A stretch of DNA of 64,000 bases from Canna indica (Eukaryota > Streptophyta > Magnoliopsida > Zingiberales > Cannaceae), in assembly GCA_034359265.1 (NCBI GenBank), contig CP136890.1:99535501-99599500 (forward strand), written 5' to 3'. Below are positions 38,683 through 50,833 of the stretch, in pieces; the stretch's first letter is position 1, and the number at the start of each line of letters is the position of its first letter. The notes beneath the pieces are model-generated. The model was not told the origin of the DNA. It made no database searches and worked only from the letters and a program-made list of their open reading frames with translations. The translations under genes were made by a program, and so were the position numbers.

Positions 38683-41600
38683 ATGTCGGCTGATCGAAGT
38701 TGGATGTACCGACGTCTTGCTCGTGGAGCTTTAACGAATGAGTTTCGATTAGGCGTAACGTACTTCCTAAATTTCGCCTATTCGAATCGGAATTTCGTTA
38801 GCATGGGTGATCAAATCCGATGTCTGTGCCGCATTTGTTCAAATGGACGATATTTGGATCGGGAGACTGTCACTCTGCATCTATATACCAAAGGATTTGC
38901 ACCAAGATATTTTCTATGGACTTGTCACGGGGAGTCACGCGAAGTCGGGACGTCGAGCAATCCTGTCGTTCAGACATATGGTGAATCTTCCTCTGCTGGT
39001 GCTTCTTCATCCAGTCAATGTAATCCCTATAGAACTATGATACTTGATAGTCTTGGGGGTCAATTCCACCTGAATGATAATGTTGATCGGTCAGATCTTC
39101 AGACATCAGTCCCACCAGATACTACAGCGGTTGATATCACAGAAGTACAAACTGCGGTAGAGATTGAATTACCGAATAAAGAAGCTGCAGAATTTTACGA
39201 GATGTTGAAAGCTGCCGATGAACCTTTGTATGAGAATTGTCCTAAATACACTAGGTTTTCAGCAATGACACAGCTCTTAAACATCAAGGCCGATTGTAAT
39301 ATCAGCGGAGTTGCGTATGATCGGATTGCTGGATTGATTAATGGAATGCTGCCTACTGATAACAAGTTTGAGCCTACTTTTTATAAGACTAAAAAGCTAA
39401 TGAGAAAATTGGGGCTTGGGTACGAAAAAATACACGCGTGCCAAAATAACTGCATTTTATATTATAAAGAAAATGTGCAGTTGGATAAATGCCCTGTATG
39501 TCAACACCCTCGTTACAAGGAGAAGAAATCAGTCCGATAGAAAAATATCTCGTTTAAGGTGCTTCGGTATTTTCCACTAACACCGAGGCTTCAAAGATTA
39601 TTCATGTCGGAAAAGACAGCCCCCTACATGAGTTGGCATGCAAGAAGTCGTGATGATACAGTAATGACTCATCCATCTGACAGTGAAGCATGGAAACATT
39701 TGGATACATGTTATCCTTCATTTGCTATGGATACTAGAAATATCAGATTAGGATTGTGCACAGATGGTTTTAATCCATTTGGACATTCTGCAACTCCTTA
39801 TTCAGTTTGGCCAGTGCTGTTGACAGTTTATAATTTGCCACCGTCAATGTGCATGAAAGATGAATTTATTTATCTTTCGATGATTATTCCGGGTCCTAAG
39901 GGTCCGCGAAAAGAAATTGACATATTTCTCAGACCCATGATAGATGAATTGAAAACATTGTGGACTGAGGGAGCTGTCACTTATGATTATCATCGGAAGC
40001 AAAACTTCAATTTAAAGGTCGCGGTCTTGTGGACAATCAATGATTTCCCCGCGTACGGCATGTTGTCGGGTTGGAGCACTCACGGCCGACTCTCTTGCCC
40101 GTATTGTATGGAACACTCTAAATCAATCAGTCTTCAGAACGGACGAAAAATCTCATTCTTTGATTGTCATCGTCGATTCCTACCGGTTAATCACCAGTAT
40201 CGAAGGAATCGTAATAAATTTACTAAGGACAGAGTCGAAAGAGATGGGCCACCACCGATGTTGTCTGGTGAACAAATGTTAGCACGTGTTTCAGCACTTC
40301 CAGATATAGTATTTGGTCGCAATGAAAGAGTGTCAGGTTTTGGCCAAACACACAACTGGGTGAAAAAAAGTATCTTTTGGGAATTGCCCTATTGGAGTTC
40401 ATTATTGATTCGACATAATTTAGATGTCATGCACATTGAAAAAAATGTGTTTGATAATATTTTCAACACTGTGATGGATATTTCTGGAAAAACTAAAGAT
40501 AATGTCAAAGCCCGACATGATCTGAAAATACTTTGTAAAAGACCAGAGTTGGAGTTACAAGAGGTCAACGGACGATATCTGAAACTGAAGGCCCTATATG
40601 TGTTAAATAAACAACAGATCAAAGATGTTTGTCAATGGGTAAAAGAACTCAGATTACCCGATGGATATGCTTCAAACTTATCTCGATGTGTGAACGTCGA
40701 TGATTGCAAAATATCAGGGATGAAGAGCCATGATTGTCATGTATTCATGCAGAGATTACTTCCGATCGCATTTCGAGATCTTCTACCTGATAATATTTGG
40801 GGTCCGTTGACTGAATTAAGTATGTTTTTTAGAAGCATCTGTGCAAATGTCCTTCGAGTCGAAGATATGTCAACACTTGAAAATAATATTGTTGAAATCA
40901 TATGCAAGCTGGAGCAGTTTTTCCCTCCTGTATTTTTTGACTCGATGGAGCATCTACCGATACACTTGGCATACGAGGCACGAGTTGGTGGCCCCGTTCA
41001 ATATCGTTGGATGTACTTATTTGAAAGATACATGAATCGTCTGAAGAAAAAAGTAAAGAACACCGCAGCTGTTGAAGGATCAATATCTGAATCGTATATC
41101 ATCCAAGAAATTTCAACATTCTGCTCATTTTACTTTGAATCGACAGTACAGACAAGATTTGGTCGTCTTCCACGTAACGACGACGGGGGTGTTCGACATT
41201 CAGATGGACGTTTAAATATATTTTGTCACTCTGGTCGTGCTTTTAGTTCTCGTCCATCTCGACACTTAAGCGATGAAGAGTATCATTTGGCACACTTGTA
41301 TGTATTACTCAATTGTGCAGAGATTGAACAATTCATTGAAATATTTGACATTGAGATGGTGCAAAAATACTCTATTCACAACGATCAAGAATTGGAGAGA
41401 TTACGGAATCGTGATTTCCCTACTTGGATTCAGACTTACAGCAAAGATCACAGAGCTGAAATAGATGAAAGAATATTTGAGTTTGTTAGTGGACCGTCGC
41501 GACTTGTGTCGTGCTATAGCGGATATTTTGTTAACGGGTATAAATTTCACACGGTTGAATATTCATTTGCAAAGAAGACGATGAATGCTGGGGTCTGCGT

Positions 41601-42138
41601 GAAAGGGACAACCTATGTTGAATGTGATATGGATTTTTATGGACTGGTGGAAGAAGTGATAGAGTTGCACTACTTCGGCTTGAAATCAGTGATCCTATTT
41701 AGATGTCATTGGTTCGATACAACAGAAAGGGGCATGAAAGTTCATCCAAAATACAAACTTGTTGAGGTTAATTACAAATCGAAATTGGCAGCAAATGAGC
41801 CTTTTATATTGGCATCACAAGCCGAACAAGTATATTACGCGAAGTATCCGGCTCATAATAAAGATAGAGCAGATTGGCGTGTAGTCTGTAAGACAAAAGG
41901 TAGAGGAAAAATTGATCCGATAGTAGGAGAAAATGATCCTCCTAGTTTCTATCAAGAAGATGATCTTCCTGCTGTGGATCGTATTATTCCAATACTCGAG
42001 GATGCAGACACAACGTCAATTCAATTAGAAGTTGAATATGCTGATGATGACGATCATGAAATTGAGGAAGCTGGAGATGAAGAAGAGGAAGAAGAGGAAG
42101 AAGAATTCGAAGACTATTATTCAAATGATGAAGAATAA
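38683..42138 (+). pseudogene. TNP2-type CACTA transposase with one in-frame amber stop
   Basis: The start is taken at ATG 38683, just after the acceptor TTGATTGACAG, not at the upstream in-frame ATG 38662. In order: transposase-associated domain (WMYRRL..HLYTKGFAPRYFLWTCHGE, about 38700-38940), a CPVCQHPRYK zinc-binding remnant (39491-39520), the Tnp2 catalytic region (LRYFPLTPRLQRLF; GLCTDGFNPFG; LDVMHIEKNVFDNIFNT, about 39560-40470), a DUF4218-like region (SHDCHVFMQRLLPIAFRDLLP; PIHLAYEARVGGPVQYRWMY, 40720-41090), a DUF4216-like region (DFYGLVEEVIELHYFGLKSV, about 41630-41690) and an acidic tail. A single TAG at 39538-39540 lies between zinc motif and catalytic part; the frame is the same on both sides, so this is one substitution away from open. 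Read straight through it would be about 1150 residues, normal for the family. Confidence 0.93.
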
Positions 42139-42213
42139 TTGTAAAGTATATATTTTATTAAATATATCTCTACTATTTATACAATAATCTGATTATATGT
42201 CTGTTCGACAGAT

Positions 42214-43740
42214 ATGTCTGGTCGTGGTTATCAACGCAGGAGAGTTTTGGAGTCTCCGATCGGTGAGACTCCAGCACTTACTCATGCTGATGATCCTCAT
42301 GAGGATGATACTGCCGAGGCTAGTACATCCAGACGTAGGCGGCCACGCGGGCCGAACAGGTGGCAGCCTCCACCAGCCACAGAGTCACGTAGATTGATTA
42401 GCGTGATTGGGGAGCGGTAATATATAATGAATTATGAATCATTACAAATTCATTATATCATAATATAATATTAAAATTTATTTTTGTTGTGCAGGTTCGA
42501 GTAAGAAGAAGTGTCGAGGAGCATTTCTTCTACTATTCGATGATACATGCACGGGGCATGGCCTACGTGGTCTCACGTGCCTAGCGAGCACGTCGACATG
42601 TTATGGCACGAGTTTGAGGCACGTATTATTATTATTTTTTACATGCATGATGATATATTAATATTGGTACTGATATTATTATTTTGCAGGCTCGCTATAC
42701 ATGGGCCGAGGACCAGAGGCCCTTCATTTACGCTGCCTGGGAGGCTATTTCCCGGACAAGGTACAACGGGCAGCTGGGGCAGGCTCGGTCCCAAGCGATG
42801 GCCCGAGCTGGGACCACTAACATCGCGGAGACTCGGGGATACGGCCCCGGTTGGATTACTCCGGATATATGGGACCAGCTCGTGGAGATATGGTCGACGG
42901 ATCGATGGCAGGAGGTTTCTCGGAATGCGGCTAGAAATCGCATGTCGGGGGGAGCAGCGCGTCACACCGGCGGCTCTGTTGCATTTGCAGTGCACGCAAA
43001 CCGTATGGTAAGTATATCTTTTAATTATATATTTTATTTGTTACTATGTGTACTAATTAATGTATTTGTTTTGTAAATGTAGACGACGGTGTCGGATGAC
43101 GGAACTGTCCAGCGACCCTCCCCGATGGCGGTGTTTGAGCGGACTCACCGTCGAGCACATGGGACGGGGGAGTACATCCACAACCGCGCTGCATACATTA
43201 TGGTAATTATATATTTGTTTAAATTATTCATTATATATTTATAATTTAAGTTTTATGATAAATATTAAACAAAAAATCAAACTCGAGTAGGAGACCTACA
43301 GCCAGACGGTGGTGCAGCGCGGGTGTACCCCTGAGGACTTTGACGCGGCATCGTGGGTCGAGGCCGCAGGTGGCTGGGACCATGGCCGCGTATATGGCTT
43401 CGCAGATAGTGGTCATGCGCGAGCCGTACTAGGGCCACTTGGGGCACCGACCCCTCCGGTCGCTGGTGAGCGGCCGTCCACCTCTAGATCCAGTTATGAT
43501 CATAGTACCAGAATAAGGACTCTAGAGGACACGGTCGCACGTCAGACTGAGATAATGGTGCGCCAGAGTCAGATGATGGCGGATATACAAGCTATGCTAC
43601 GTAACATGTCAGGTCATCCCGAAACAGGCATCTCTTCGGCATCATCTAATCCATCGTCTTCGAGTCAGTCCACGCCGGTGTACACTCAAGCACTCCAGAC
43701 CCCGCCATATGATCCAGGCCATCCTCCATCGTCATCGTGA
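42214..43740 (+). pseudogene. Second CACTA gene (Ptta/En/Spm plant-transposase family), copy 2
   Basis: Exons: MSGRGYQRRRV..SVIGER (42214-42417), a segment with MHGAWPTWSHVPSEH (from 42495), ARYTWAEDQRPFIYAAWEA (42690-43006), a VFERTHRRAHGTG exon (43082-43202), and ETYSQTVVQ..PPSSS (43289-43740), which includes a predicted coiled coil (RTLEDTVARQTEIMVRQSQMM). The family is the DNA-binding accessory protein of CACTA elements (established). The second exon has TAA at FE-stop-EE, where copy 1 has CAA, and a TGA in both copies before the YMHG motif. Intron 2 would need a GC donor (GAG|GCACGT) to keep frame. I infer it is non-functional or spliced differently. Confidence 0.75.
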
Positions 43741-44028
43741 GATTTTTTTTATATTGACTTTGTTACTGAGATATTGAACTTGTTTAACTTATTTTGTTTG
43801 GATATTGATACTTCAATTTTTCATTTGAATTGTTTTTATACTATCGTGGATAATTATCAATAGAAATATAATTGTTTTGATGTATATCTTGGTGTGTTTG
43901 TGATGTGTGAATGAATGTGTGTATGAGGATATGGGTGTGTGAGTTATGTATCAGATAATGTATCGATGTATCAATGGAAATTGGGGAAATTGGAAATATA
44001 AAATTTTCCTGTTTCCCAGTTGGCATCA

Positions 44029-44409
44029 TCAGCAACGGCGTTCCCACGGCCGTCCGTGGGAACGCCGTTGCTAAAAGTGTATCGAAAGCCGTTGCTGATG
44101 ACCTACAGCAACGGCTTAGCGACGGGGTTTTACTAACGGCGTTGCTACGGACTCATTGGCCGTTGCTATTAATGTTATCAGCAACGGCTCCGGGTCTGTG
44201 GCAAAACCGTTGCTGATAATAGTTTTAGCGACGGCCCGAGCGGCCGTTGCTGATAATGTTTTGAGCGACGGCCCGAGCGGCCGTTGCTGAACCGTTGCTA
44301 AGTTATCAGCAACGCGACTTTTTGTCACGGCGCTATTGCAACGGCGCGGCCGTTGCTGATGCGCTTCAGCAACGGCTCAGCAACGGCATCAGCCGTTGCT
44401 GATGCCCAT
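44029..44409. repeat. 3' subterminal repeat array of CACTA copy 2
   Basis: Many copies of GCAACGGC/GCCGTTGC plus related gcgacggcccgagcggccgttgc units, two of them duplicated in tandem (44224-44290), which copy 1 has only once. The last 12 bp are the inverted terminus. Confidence 0.85.
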
Positions 44410-44431
44410 TTTTCTAGTAGTGACGTATTCC

Positions 44432-44653
44432 TCATGCTGTACCGTGGAATTTGTAAATGAACGGATTTCGAGTACCAATATATTTCAGTTTCGAGTACCC
44501 GATGTGTTAGATTCGAAACCAAAATCAATTTTAACCGATTTCTAAATTTTTGTTTCGAACCCTACCCGAATTTAATTTAGATTTATCTGAAACTTATCTA
44601 ATCGAATCGGTTTCAATCAATTCCGGATCTATCCGGTACTCATGCACACCCTA
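44432..44653. mobile_element. Truncated hAT-type MITE, same family as 9335-9872
   Basis: Read on the minus strand from 44653, TAGGGTGTGCATGAGTACC is followed by the same run of gggtaga/accgg/ggttcg words as the element at 9335. Only one end is present. The other end is not found on the far side of the CACTA insertion, so this is a truncated copy beside it. Confidence 0.6.
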
Positions 44654-45014
44654 GGCAATATATAGGTTGACCATGGATTAGGTCACGAATGGGTACGGGG
44701 TGGACCATGATCATCATGTATGAAAATGTGAAATCCGCGTAAGAAGTCAATGCTCAGCTACTTAATAAGCGCCATCTATTTGACTACCAGTAGTTTCATG
44801 TATGTTTAAAGACAGATCACAAGGACAAAGTCTCAAATCTGAAATCAAGCAAATTACATATGAAGTAGTCATTTCTCTCTGGATAGAGTAGTCTATTACT
44901 AGATATACCAAATAACGCAGCAGAGATCTACAACATACTTTGAAGCAGTAGCAACTTATGAGAACTGTGGAACAAAGATTATCCAATAGATGGCGGCTTT
45001 GCCTTTTCGCTGTT

Positions 45015-48000
45015 CTAGTACTTGTTCAAAGAGTGTATACCGTCAAATGGAAGAAAACCGTGATCAAGAGCAGCACGCCACATTTTATCCACGTCGGTTA
45101 CCATGTCACCGCATTCATGCGTGTCCCACTGTTCCAGCGCATGGACTATTCCAGCTGCACGCCATGCACTCATCACCCTTCTTGGTAGCCAATTCTACCA
45201 AAAGTTCCAAAACACAGCAAGTTTGTACGTAGTTATTGTTCGGAAAAGGTGTTAATCAATGCATAGCATAGCATCAAAAAACATTATCTGATGAGCTCTC
45301 TTTTATTGTTTTGTCACTGTCACTGGAACCACAAATCCATGCAAGAAAGGAATAATGATGGAGAAGGGTCAGGGGTTACCTCACAAGCGTGCAGGTTTTC
45401 GTATGCCTTTGGGACCAGCATTGCAGGAGTGCAGTGATAAATACAGTCCCGACGTACTGTTCTCAGAGGGAACTGAGAAACAGGAATGAAACGGGTTCCT
45501 TGTCTGGCCTTCCTTTGCTCTTGATCACTCATTCCATTCCCAACTAGCCATATCTGCATGGTAGGTTAAAGCGAAATGAACAGCAACTTCTTTAGACAAA
45601 ATGCAAAAAAAACAAAAATAAAATCTAAAGGATAGCATGTGAGTTGCCCTGTCATGGGACAAGATTTTACGTCTATGATTCATTGAATACAAAGCAGACG
45701 TCGTCAAGGTGATCAGAAACAACGTGAAATGTCAGCCTTTTCATTCATTGCTCTGTTACAACTTGCCCATTGGGTGGTTGGCGGTGTTCATATCTTTCGC
45801 CTTCGCCTGATCATTAAATGGCAGAGAGAGAGAGAGAGAGAGAGAGAATTGACTTTTACCTTGCTGAGGTAATTGGCAGATAAAACCAAAAACTTCTGAA
45901 GCTCTGTTGGCATCTTTTGTTTCAAAATTTTGTACTTGTCTTTGTGAACCACCTCTATCTGTCACATGAGTTGAACTATGAGCTATTGTTAGAAAAAAGT
46001 TCATCACGGAAGAAAAATATCTGTAATTACCGACCTGGACTCTGATCTGAGACAACGCCAAACACAAACACAGAGCCATCTTAGAAATTTTCCCTACCAA
46101 GAGAACACTCTCCGTTCCTTTGGGAACGTTCTGAAGAGCCACTGCAGCAGCCAGGCTGGTTCCATCCACAATTTTTGCCTTAAGCATGGGATTCCTTTTA
46201 ACATAAAACATGCCGTATCCATTCAGTTCATCACCCTGTGGTGTAATTAATGAAGGTTCATCAGCATAAAACAAAGAGCTAATAGAACTTTTAACACAAG
46301 GTTAGCATCAACTCACTTGGTTTAGTAGACCTAAGCTGACAACCTTGGCTCCCTTATTATCTGCCTCCAATATGGCATTTTGTATCAAGTCATTTATTTT
46401 CTCCTTCTCAGTTCCTGAAGAATACTGCAAAACGACAAAAGATGAAAAATTTAATCATCCTATCTTACTAGAAAGGTTAAACAAGATGACGAAAGTTTGT
46501 CGAGAGACTTACTTGGAAGCTGAATCTTGGCACCACCCAAGTTTCGATATGTATATTCTTTAATTTATTCCTCTCCACAGTGAAGGTAGTTCCAAAGATC
46601 CAGGCTAGCAGCCCCAACGCATATGTGAAGGGCCAGAAGACCCACAAGTACCACTCATGCCTGTATGGCTTTGAGGATAATGAAACAACGCCAATTCGTG
46701 AGTGGTAGATGGACTGCAAGGTAGTCAAGTGAGTCAGATGAACAACATCAATTTTCTCCTCCTTTTCCCTGAGAGATTTCTCATACAACTCATCTGAAGA
46801 ATCATCCGCTGTGCCATACAAGTAGTCATATATAGGCATGAATAGTGAGTAATTAGTTCGAAATCTTGTGTGGTGAAGGGAGTGAAACCTGCAGAAACCA
46901 AGTTTTCACTCACTAATTTATTGTATGATCGGAATTAGTGACTATTAATTTTCCAGCCTTTTTTTGAAGAAGAAGAAGGAGCTGTGTTTCCAGTTATTTT
47001 TCAAACTTTAAACTACGAACTTGTTTGATCAATCGATACTTACGAGGGAGTGTACATGAGGTACTTTAGAGGAGGAAATATGCTGAAAAGCCACTTGGGA
47101 ACCATCTCAAAGTTGCAGTGACCCATGTAGTTCATGAAGTCGATATAAGTCAGATATCCAACGAATGCTGCAATGGATCCTGTTCTTGTTACCGCCGTGG
47201 TTACTAGAGGAATCGCAAAGAGCATGAAGTAGGCTACCTCTTCAGCAAATGGGTGGATGACAGCTGCCACAGACAGAGGAAAAGAAGTCAGCAAGCATAA
47301 TTGGACTTGAGAAATAACTATTTAGCATAATTGTTCCGAGCATACATTAAAAAGAAATAAATAATAGATCCGGAAATAGTGAACACAAAGTCATAAACCA
47401 GCTTTGATCGCGTAGTTGAGGCGGCTACCTTTTTGTCGAAACTCTGTCTTTTGGAAAAAACGAGCAAAATTTGTTCCAAAACTCACTCGATATTGTTTAT
47501 AATAAAGCAAAGGATATATACAGGAGAGAAGCCTCACATGTTATGGGCTCAGTAACGATAGAAGCGTGATGGTGAGAATGGTAACGGGAATAGAGGTAAT
47601 GCTGATGCAAAGCTCTATGTAACCAGTAATAGATGAACTCCACAGGACCTATATGGAGGAGAGCGACGATGACCACTCCTTTCCAATCCCACCACGGCAA
47701 ATGTGATGCTGCAGGGATCGCCATCTTTCCCAAGTAGAACACGAGAACTGTCAAGATAATCTGGTCATCCCTGCCATCCAAATTTCTCATGTCAATTATG
47801 ATGCACAGCACAGAAGAAACAGTTACTACAGAAATGAGAACCTACCAATTCCTTTCTCTATCTACTTGCTCAAAGTCGAGACTCTTTTCGACTATGCAAT
47901 GCCTGCTGTTGGCTGTCTTCACGCGGGAGATAGTAATCCAGAGCTGAGTGTGCAGCAACCTGAGCAGTAATACAGGAAAGATGGTAAGGTTGAGCATGTC

Positions 48001-48246
48001 CCGTTCCTCTGGATTCTCTTGCATGAACTTGTGCACGCTATGTGCTAGCCATGGAACCAAGACCATATACTAGAACCAAACAAGAAGAAAAGAAATCAAC
48101 ATTTTAAGGAGAGAACACCAGAAAATACATCAAAATGCAGTTAGTGGGAGATTTCATATGTATTAGGAAGAAAGGATACCGAGTACCTTCATGTTCCCGA
48201 GCTTCTTCCACGGCCAATGGGTGAGAGGACCGGGTTGGCTAGCCAT
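45015..48246 (-). CDS. CER1-like aldehyde decarbonylase (alkane/wax synthesis), 10 exons
   Basis: Exons (high to low): 48246-48187, 48069-47846, 47770-47538, 47263-47044, 46888-46513, 46424-46317, 46235-46035, 45958-45860, 45553-45380, 45194-45015. All introns are GT-AG; the sum is 1875 nt, 624 residues, normal for CER1. The N-terminal half is the membrane-bound fatty-acid-hydroxylase fold with His boxes HRALH (146-150), HSHHH (159-163) and HSLHH (248-252), plus hydrophobic segments; the C-terminal WAX2-type half has VLLVGKISKMALCL, CTPAMLVP and HECGD near the end. The intact HRALH..HSHHH boxes fit CER1 rather than CER3. Known role: with CER3 it makes very-long-chain alkanes of the cuticle, in the ER. 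The start MASQPGPLT is the family's usual N-terminus. No damage seen. Which paralogue it is cannot be told. Confidence 0.95.
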
Positions 48247-48532
48247 CTGCTGCTTGGCCTTCTTCTTAAGACCTGCCTTATCAGTGATCGATATATGCTC
48301 TGTGATATTTATAAAGAATTTTTGGTTTAGGGTTTTGCTTAGGGTTTTGCTTCAGTAGCCGACCCATTCGGCTCCCGTAGTCGGTTCGGGTATTGCATTA
48401 ATTGGATTCACACAGAATTCAAATGGTAAATATAAAACTTAGCAGGACAAACTATAAATACAACAATTTGGTCGAAAATTCCATGGACCAAACATTGACA
48501 TTCAACATGGTACAATCAATGAATGAATAAAG

Positions 48533-48901
48533 AATAAAGATGAACTAATATATATTAATATATGTTTACTTATTATTCACGCACGATATTTGTGTGTGAT
48601 GGTACATATATATTTATTAAATGATTAATTAATGAAATTAGTCCCAACTATAAGAGATAAAGATGAACTAATATATATTAATATATGTTTACTTATTATT
48701 CACGCACGATATTTGTGTGTGATGGTACATATATATTTATTAAATGATTAATTAATGAAATTAGTCCCAACTATAAGAGATAAAGATGAACTAATATATA
48801 TTAATATATGTTTACTTATTATTCACGCACGATATTTGTGTGTGATGGTACATATATATTTATTAAATGATTAATTAATGAAATTAATCCCAACTATAAG
48901 A
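48533..48901. repeat. 123-bp tandem repeat, three units
   Basis: Three nearly identical 123-bp units (aaagatgaactaatatat .. cccaactataag) lie in a row about 290 bp upstream of the CER1-like start codon. Each unit contains attaattaatgaaatta..cccaactataag, which is also the terminus of the inverted-repeat element that follows (48871). Confidence 0.95.
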
Positions 48902-50052
48902 GTTTTAATAAATCTAATTTACTTTTTAATTTATCATAATTCTAACCCAAACTTTTGAATTTACAATAATTATAACCCACCGTAAGATACTCGTTATATT
49001 AATTGTTAGTTGCTGACATGGTTGCACAGTCAGCTTTAAAAAAATATTTTTTTCTTTAATTTTACCACCTCAACGTATTAAAAAAATAGTTAATTAATGA
49101 ATCTAGCCCAAACTATAGGGGTTCTAACAAATCTAGCTCACCTTTTAATTTGTCATAATTCTAGTCTAAACTTTTGAATTTACAATAATTATAACCCGCC
49201 GTGAGATACCCGTTACATTAATCATTGGTTGCTGATGTGGTTGCATAGTCAGCTTTAAAAAATATTTTTTTATGCATTTTTTCTTTAGTTTTACCACCTC
49301 AGAATATTAAAAAAAATATGAAACTCATAAATCCCAATCGCCGGTCTTATGTAGGCAGTTGGCGTCAGAATCAGCTCGCCAACACAACATCTAGAGCGCG
49401 GACCAACACAACCAGAGCGTGGACCAACACAACCAGGACGTCCAGAGCGTGAAATCAACTCGTCGAAATCAACTCCAGTACTTGGCCAACCCGGTGACCA
49501 CCCACGTCCAGAGCGCGGAGCAACACAACCAGGACGTCAACTCCTTGAGCCTCATCTCGGTGCGGAAGCAGTCGAGATCTTGAAGCTAATGATATCCACC
49601 TACATGATTGCTATGTGTCAAGCCATCGACCCGAGGCAGATGGAGGAGAACCTGCAGATGGAGGGCCGACCTGCCAAGCCATCAACGATTAATGTAAAGG
49701 GTATCTTACAGAGTGTTATAATTATTGTAAATTCAAAAGTTTGGAGTAGAATTATGACAAATTAAAATGTGAGCTAGATTTGTTAGAACCCCTATAGTTT
49801 GACCTAAATTCATTAATTAATCTTTTTTTTTAATATGCTGAGGTGGCAAAACTAAATAAAAAAATGAATAAAAAAATATTTTTCTAAAGCTGACTGTGCA
49901 ACCACGTCGGCAACTAACGATTAATGTAACAGGTATCTCACGACGGATTATAATTGTTGTAAATTCAAAAGTTTAGACTAGAATTATGACAAATTAAAAG
50001 GTATGCTAGATTTATTAAAATCTCTATAATTTGGGCTAGATTCATTAATTAA
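48871..50052. mobile_element. Inverted-repeat element with doubled arms (A-A .. A'-A')
   Basis: Left termini TTAATTAATGAA at 48871 and again at 49090 each begin a block of about 190-210 bp (aactata..ttctaac..aatttacaataattataacc..gctgac..cagtcagcttta). The mirror blocks end at 49820 and 50052. The interior (49320-49685) is a less AT-rich stretch with repeated ccagagcg/caacacaaccag words and a short open frame at 49580-49765. No transposase. The doubled arms suggest one copy inserted inside another of the same family or internal duplication. Confidence 0.8.
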
Positions 50053-50576
50053 CCTTTTATTAACAAAAGTTGCCCATAGAAATTTCACAAGACCCCGCAT
50101 ATAACATATTTTTAATTAGTTAATTTTCTAGATAACTGACTTATTACACTAATCACAATAGGGACTAGGCTAGCACTTTGAGCTTGATTGGATTATGCTC
50201 AGAAACGCTCACACTCATGAACCAGACTCAAGTCAAGTCAAATACTACTTAGTCTTAAGTTTTACCCGGCCATATAAGGATAAATAATATGTCCTCATTA
50301 ATTATCAGGGATTCGCCGATAACGAATTCGATATTTTCGGGTCTATCCTTGACCCATTCTAAGTATATCCTCGCAATATTTAAGAAAATATCATTGCCTA
50401 AAACATCTCTTATCCTACATATATATAGACACGATCCGCATCTCTTATCGTACATATATATAGCTTGGAGACAATCCGAGGACTGAGCACCTCCCAAATA
50501 AGTGATATACATCATAGCTCGCCTAGGTCAGAAGCCCACCCTCCTTCAGCCACTAACAGACGACGCAATGTTCCTC

Positions 50577-50606
50577 CTTTTCCTTTTTTTTTTTTTTTTT
50601 TTTTTT
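50577..50606. repeat. Poly-T tract
   Basis: A run of about 25-28 T, interrupted once near its start. It could be the poly-A tail of a minus-strand retroposed fragment whose body would be to the right (50607 onward), but I recognise no SINE or LINE there. Confidence 0.6.
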
Positions 50607-50833
50607 GATCTTAATGAGGCATGACCACTCGTAAGCCGATCATCGCCCTAAACGGGCTAAATTATGACCTCCAAGCTCTAGGATATGAAGGGTGTAATTG
50701 TGTTTTTGACCTGTGACATCTTCCCAATTGACTAATGAAATATTATTTTTTACTGTTTGATTTGCATTCCAAAGGAACCACGTGCTTCTTTGGTCAATCT
50801 ACTTGATAACTCATTTGAGAGCTTTAAATATAA

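Larger units (their letters stand above)
37189..44422 (+). mobile_element. CACTA (En/Spm) element copy 2, 7.2 kb, full structure
   Basis: Termini CACTACTAGAAA and TTTCTAGTAGTG, flanked by ACG at 37186-37188 and 44423-44425. In order: subterminal GCAACGGC/GCCGTTGC repeats (37210-37505), TATATA at 37510-37515, a GC-rich leader ending in a CAG|GTATGT donor at 37671, a 26-bp minisatellite (37955-38211), a hairpin (38419-38608), the TNP2-type transposase (38683-42138), the accessory gene (42214-43740) and 3' subterminal repeats (44029-44409). It has every part of an autonomous CACTA element, but the transposase has one in-frame TAG and the second gene has stops, so this copy is probably not self-sufficient. 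Confidence 0.97.

Noticed and set aside
42639..42995. 118-residue minus-strand frame in the CACTA accessory gene (and its twin at 7103-7459)
   Set aside because: It is the antisense shadow of the ARYTWAEDQRPF exon.
45823..45847. GA microsatellite inside the CER1-like gene as a frame-breaking expansion
   Set aside because: It lies in intron 8, outside the exons, and does not touch a splice site.
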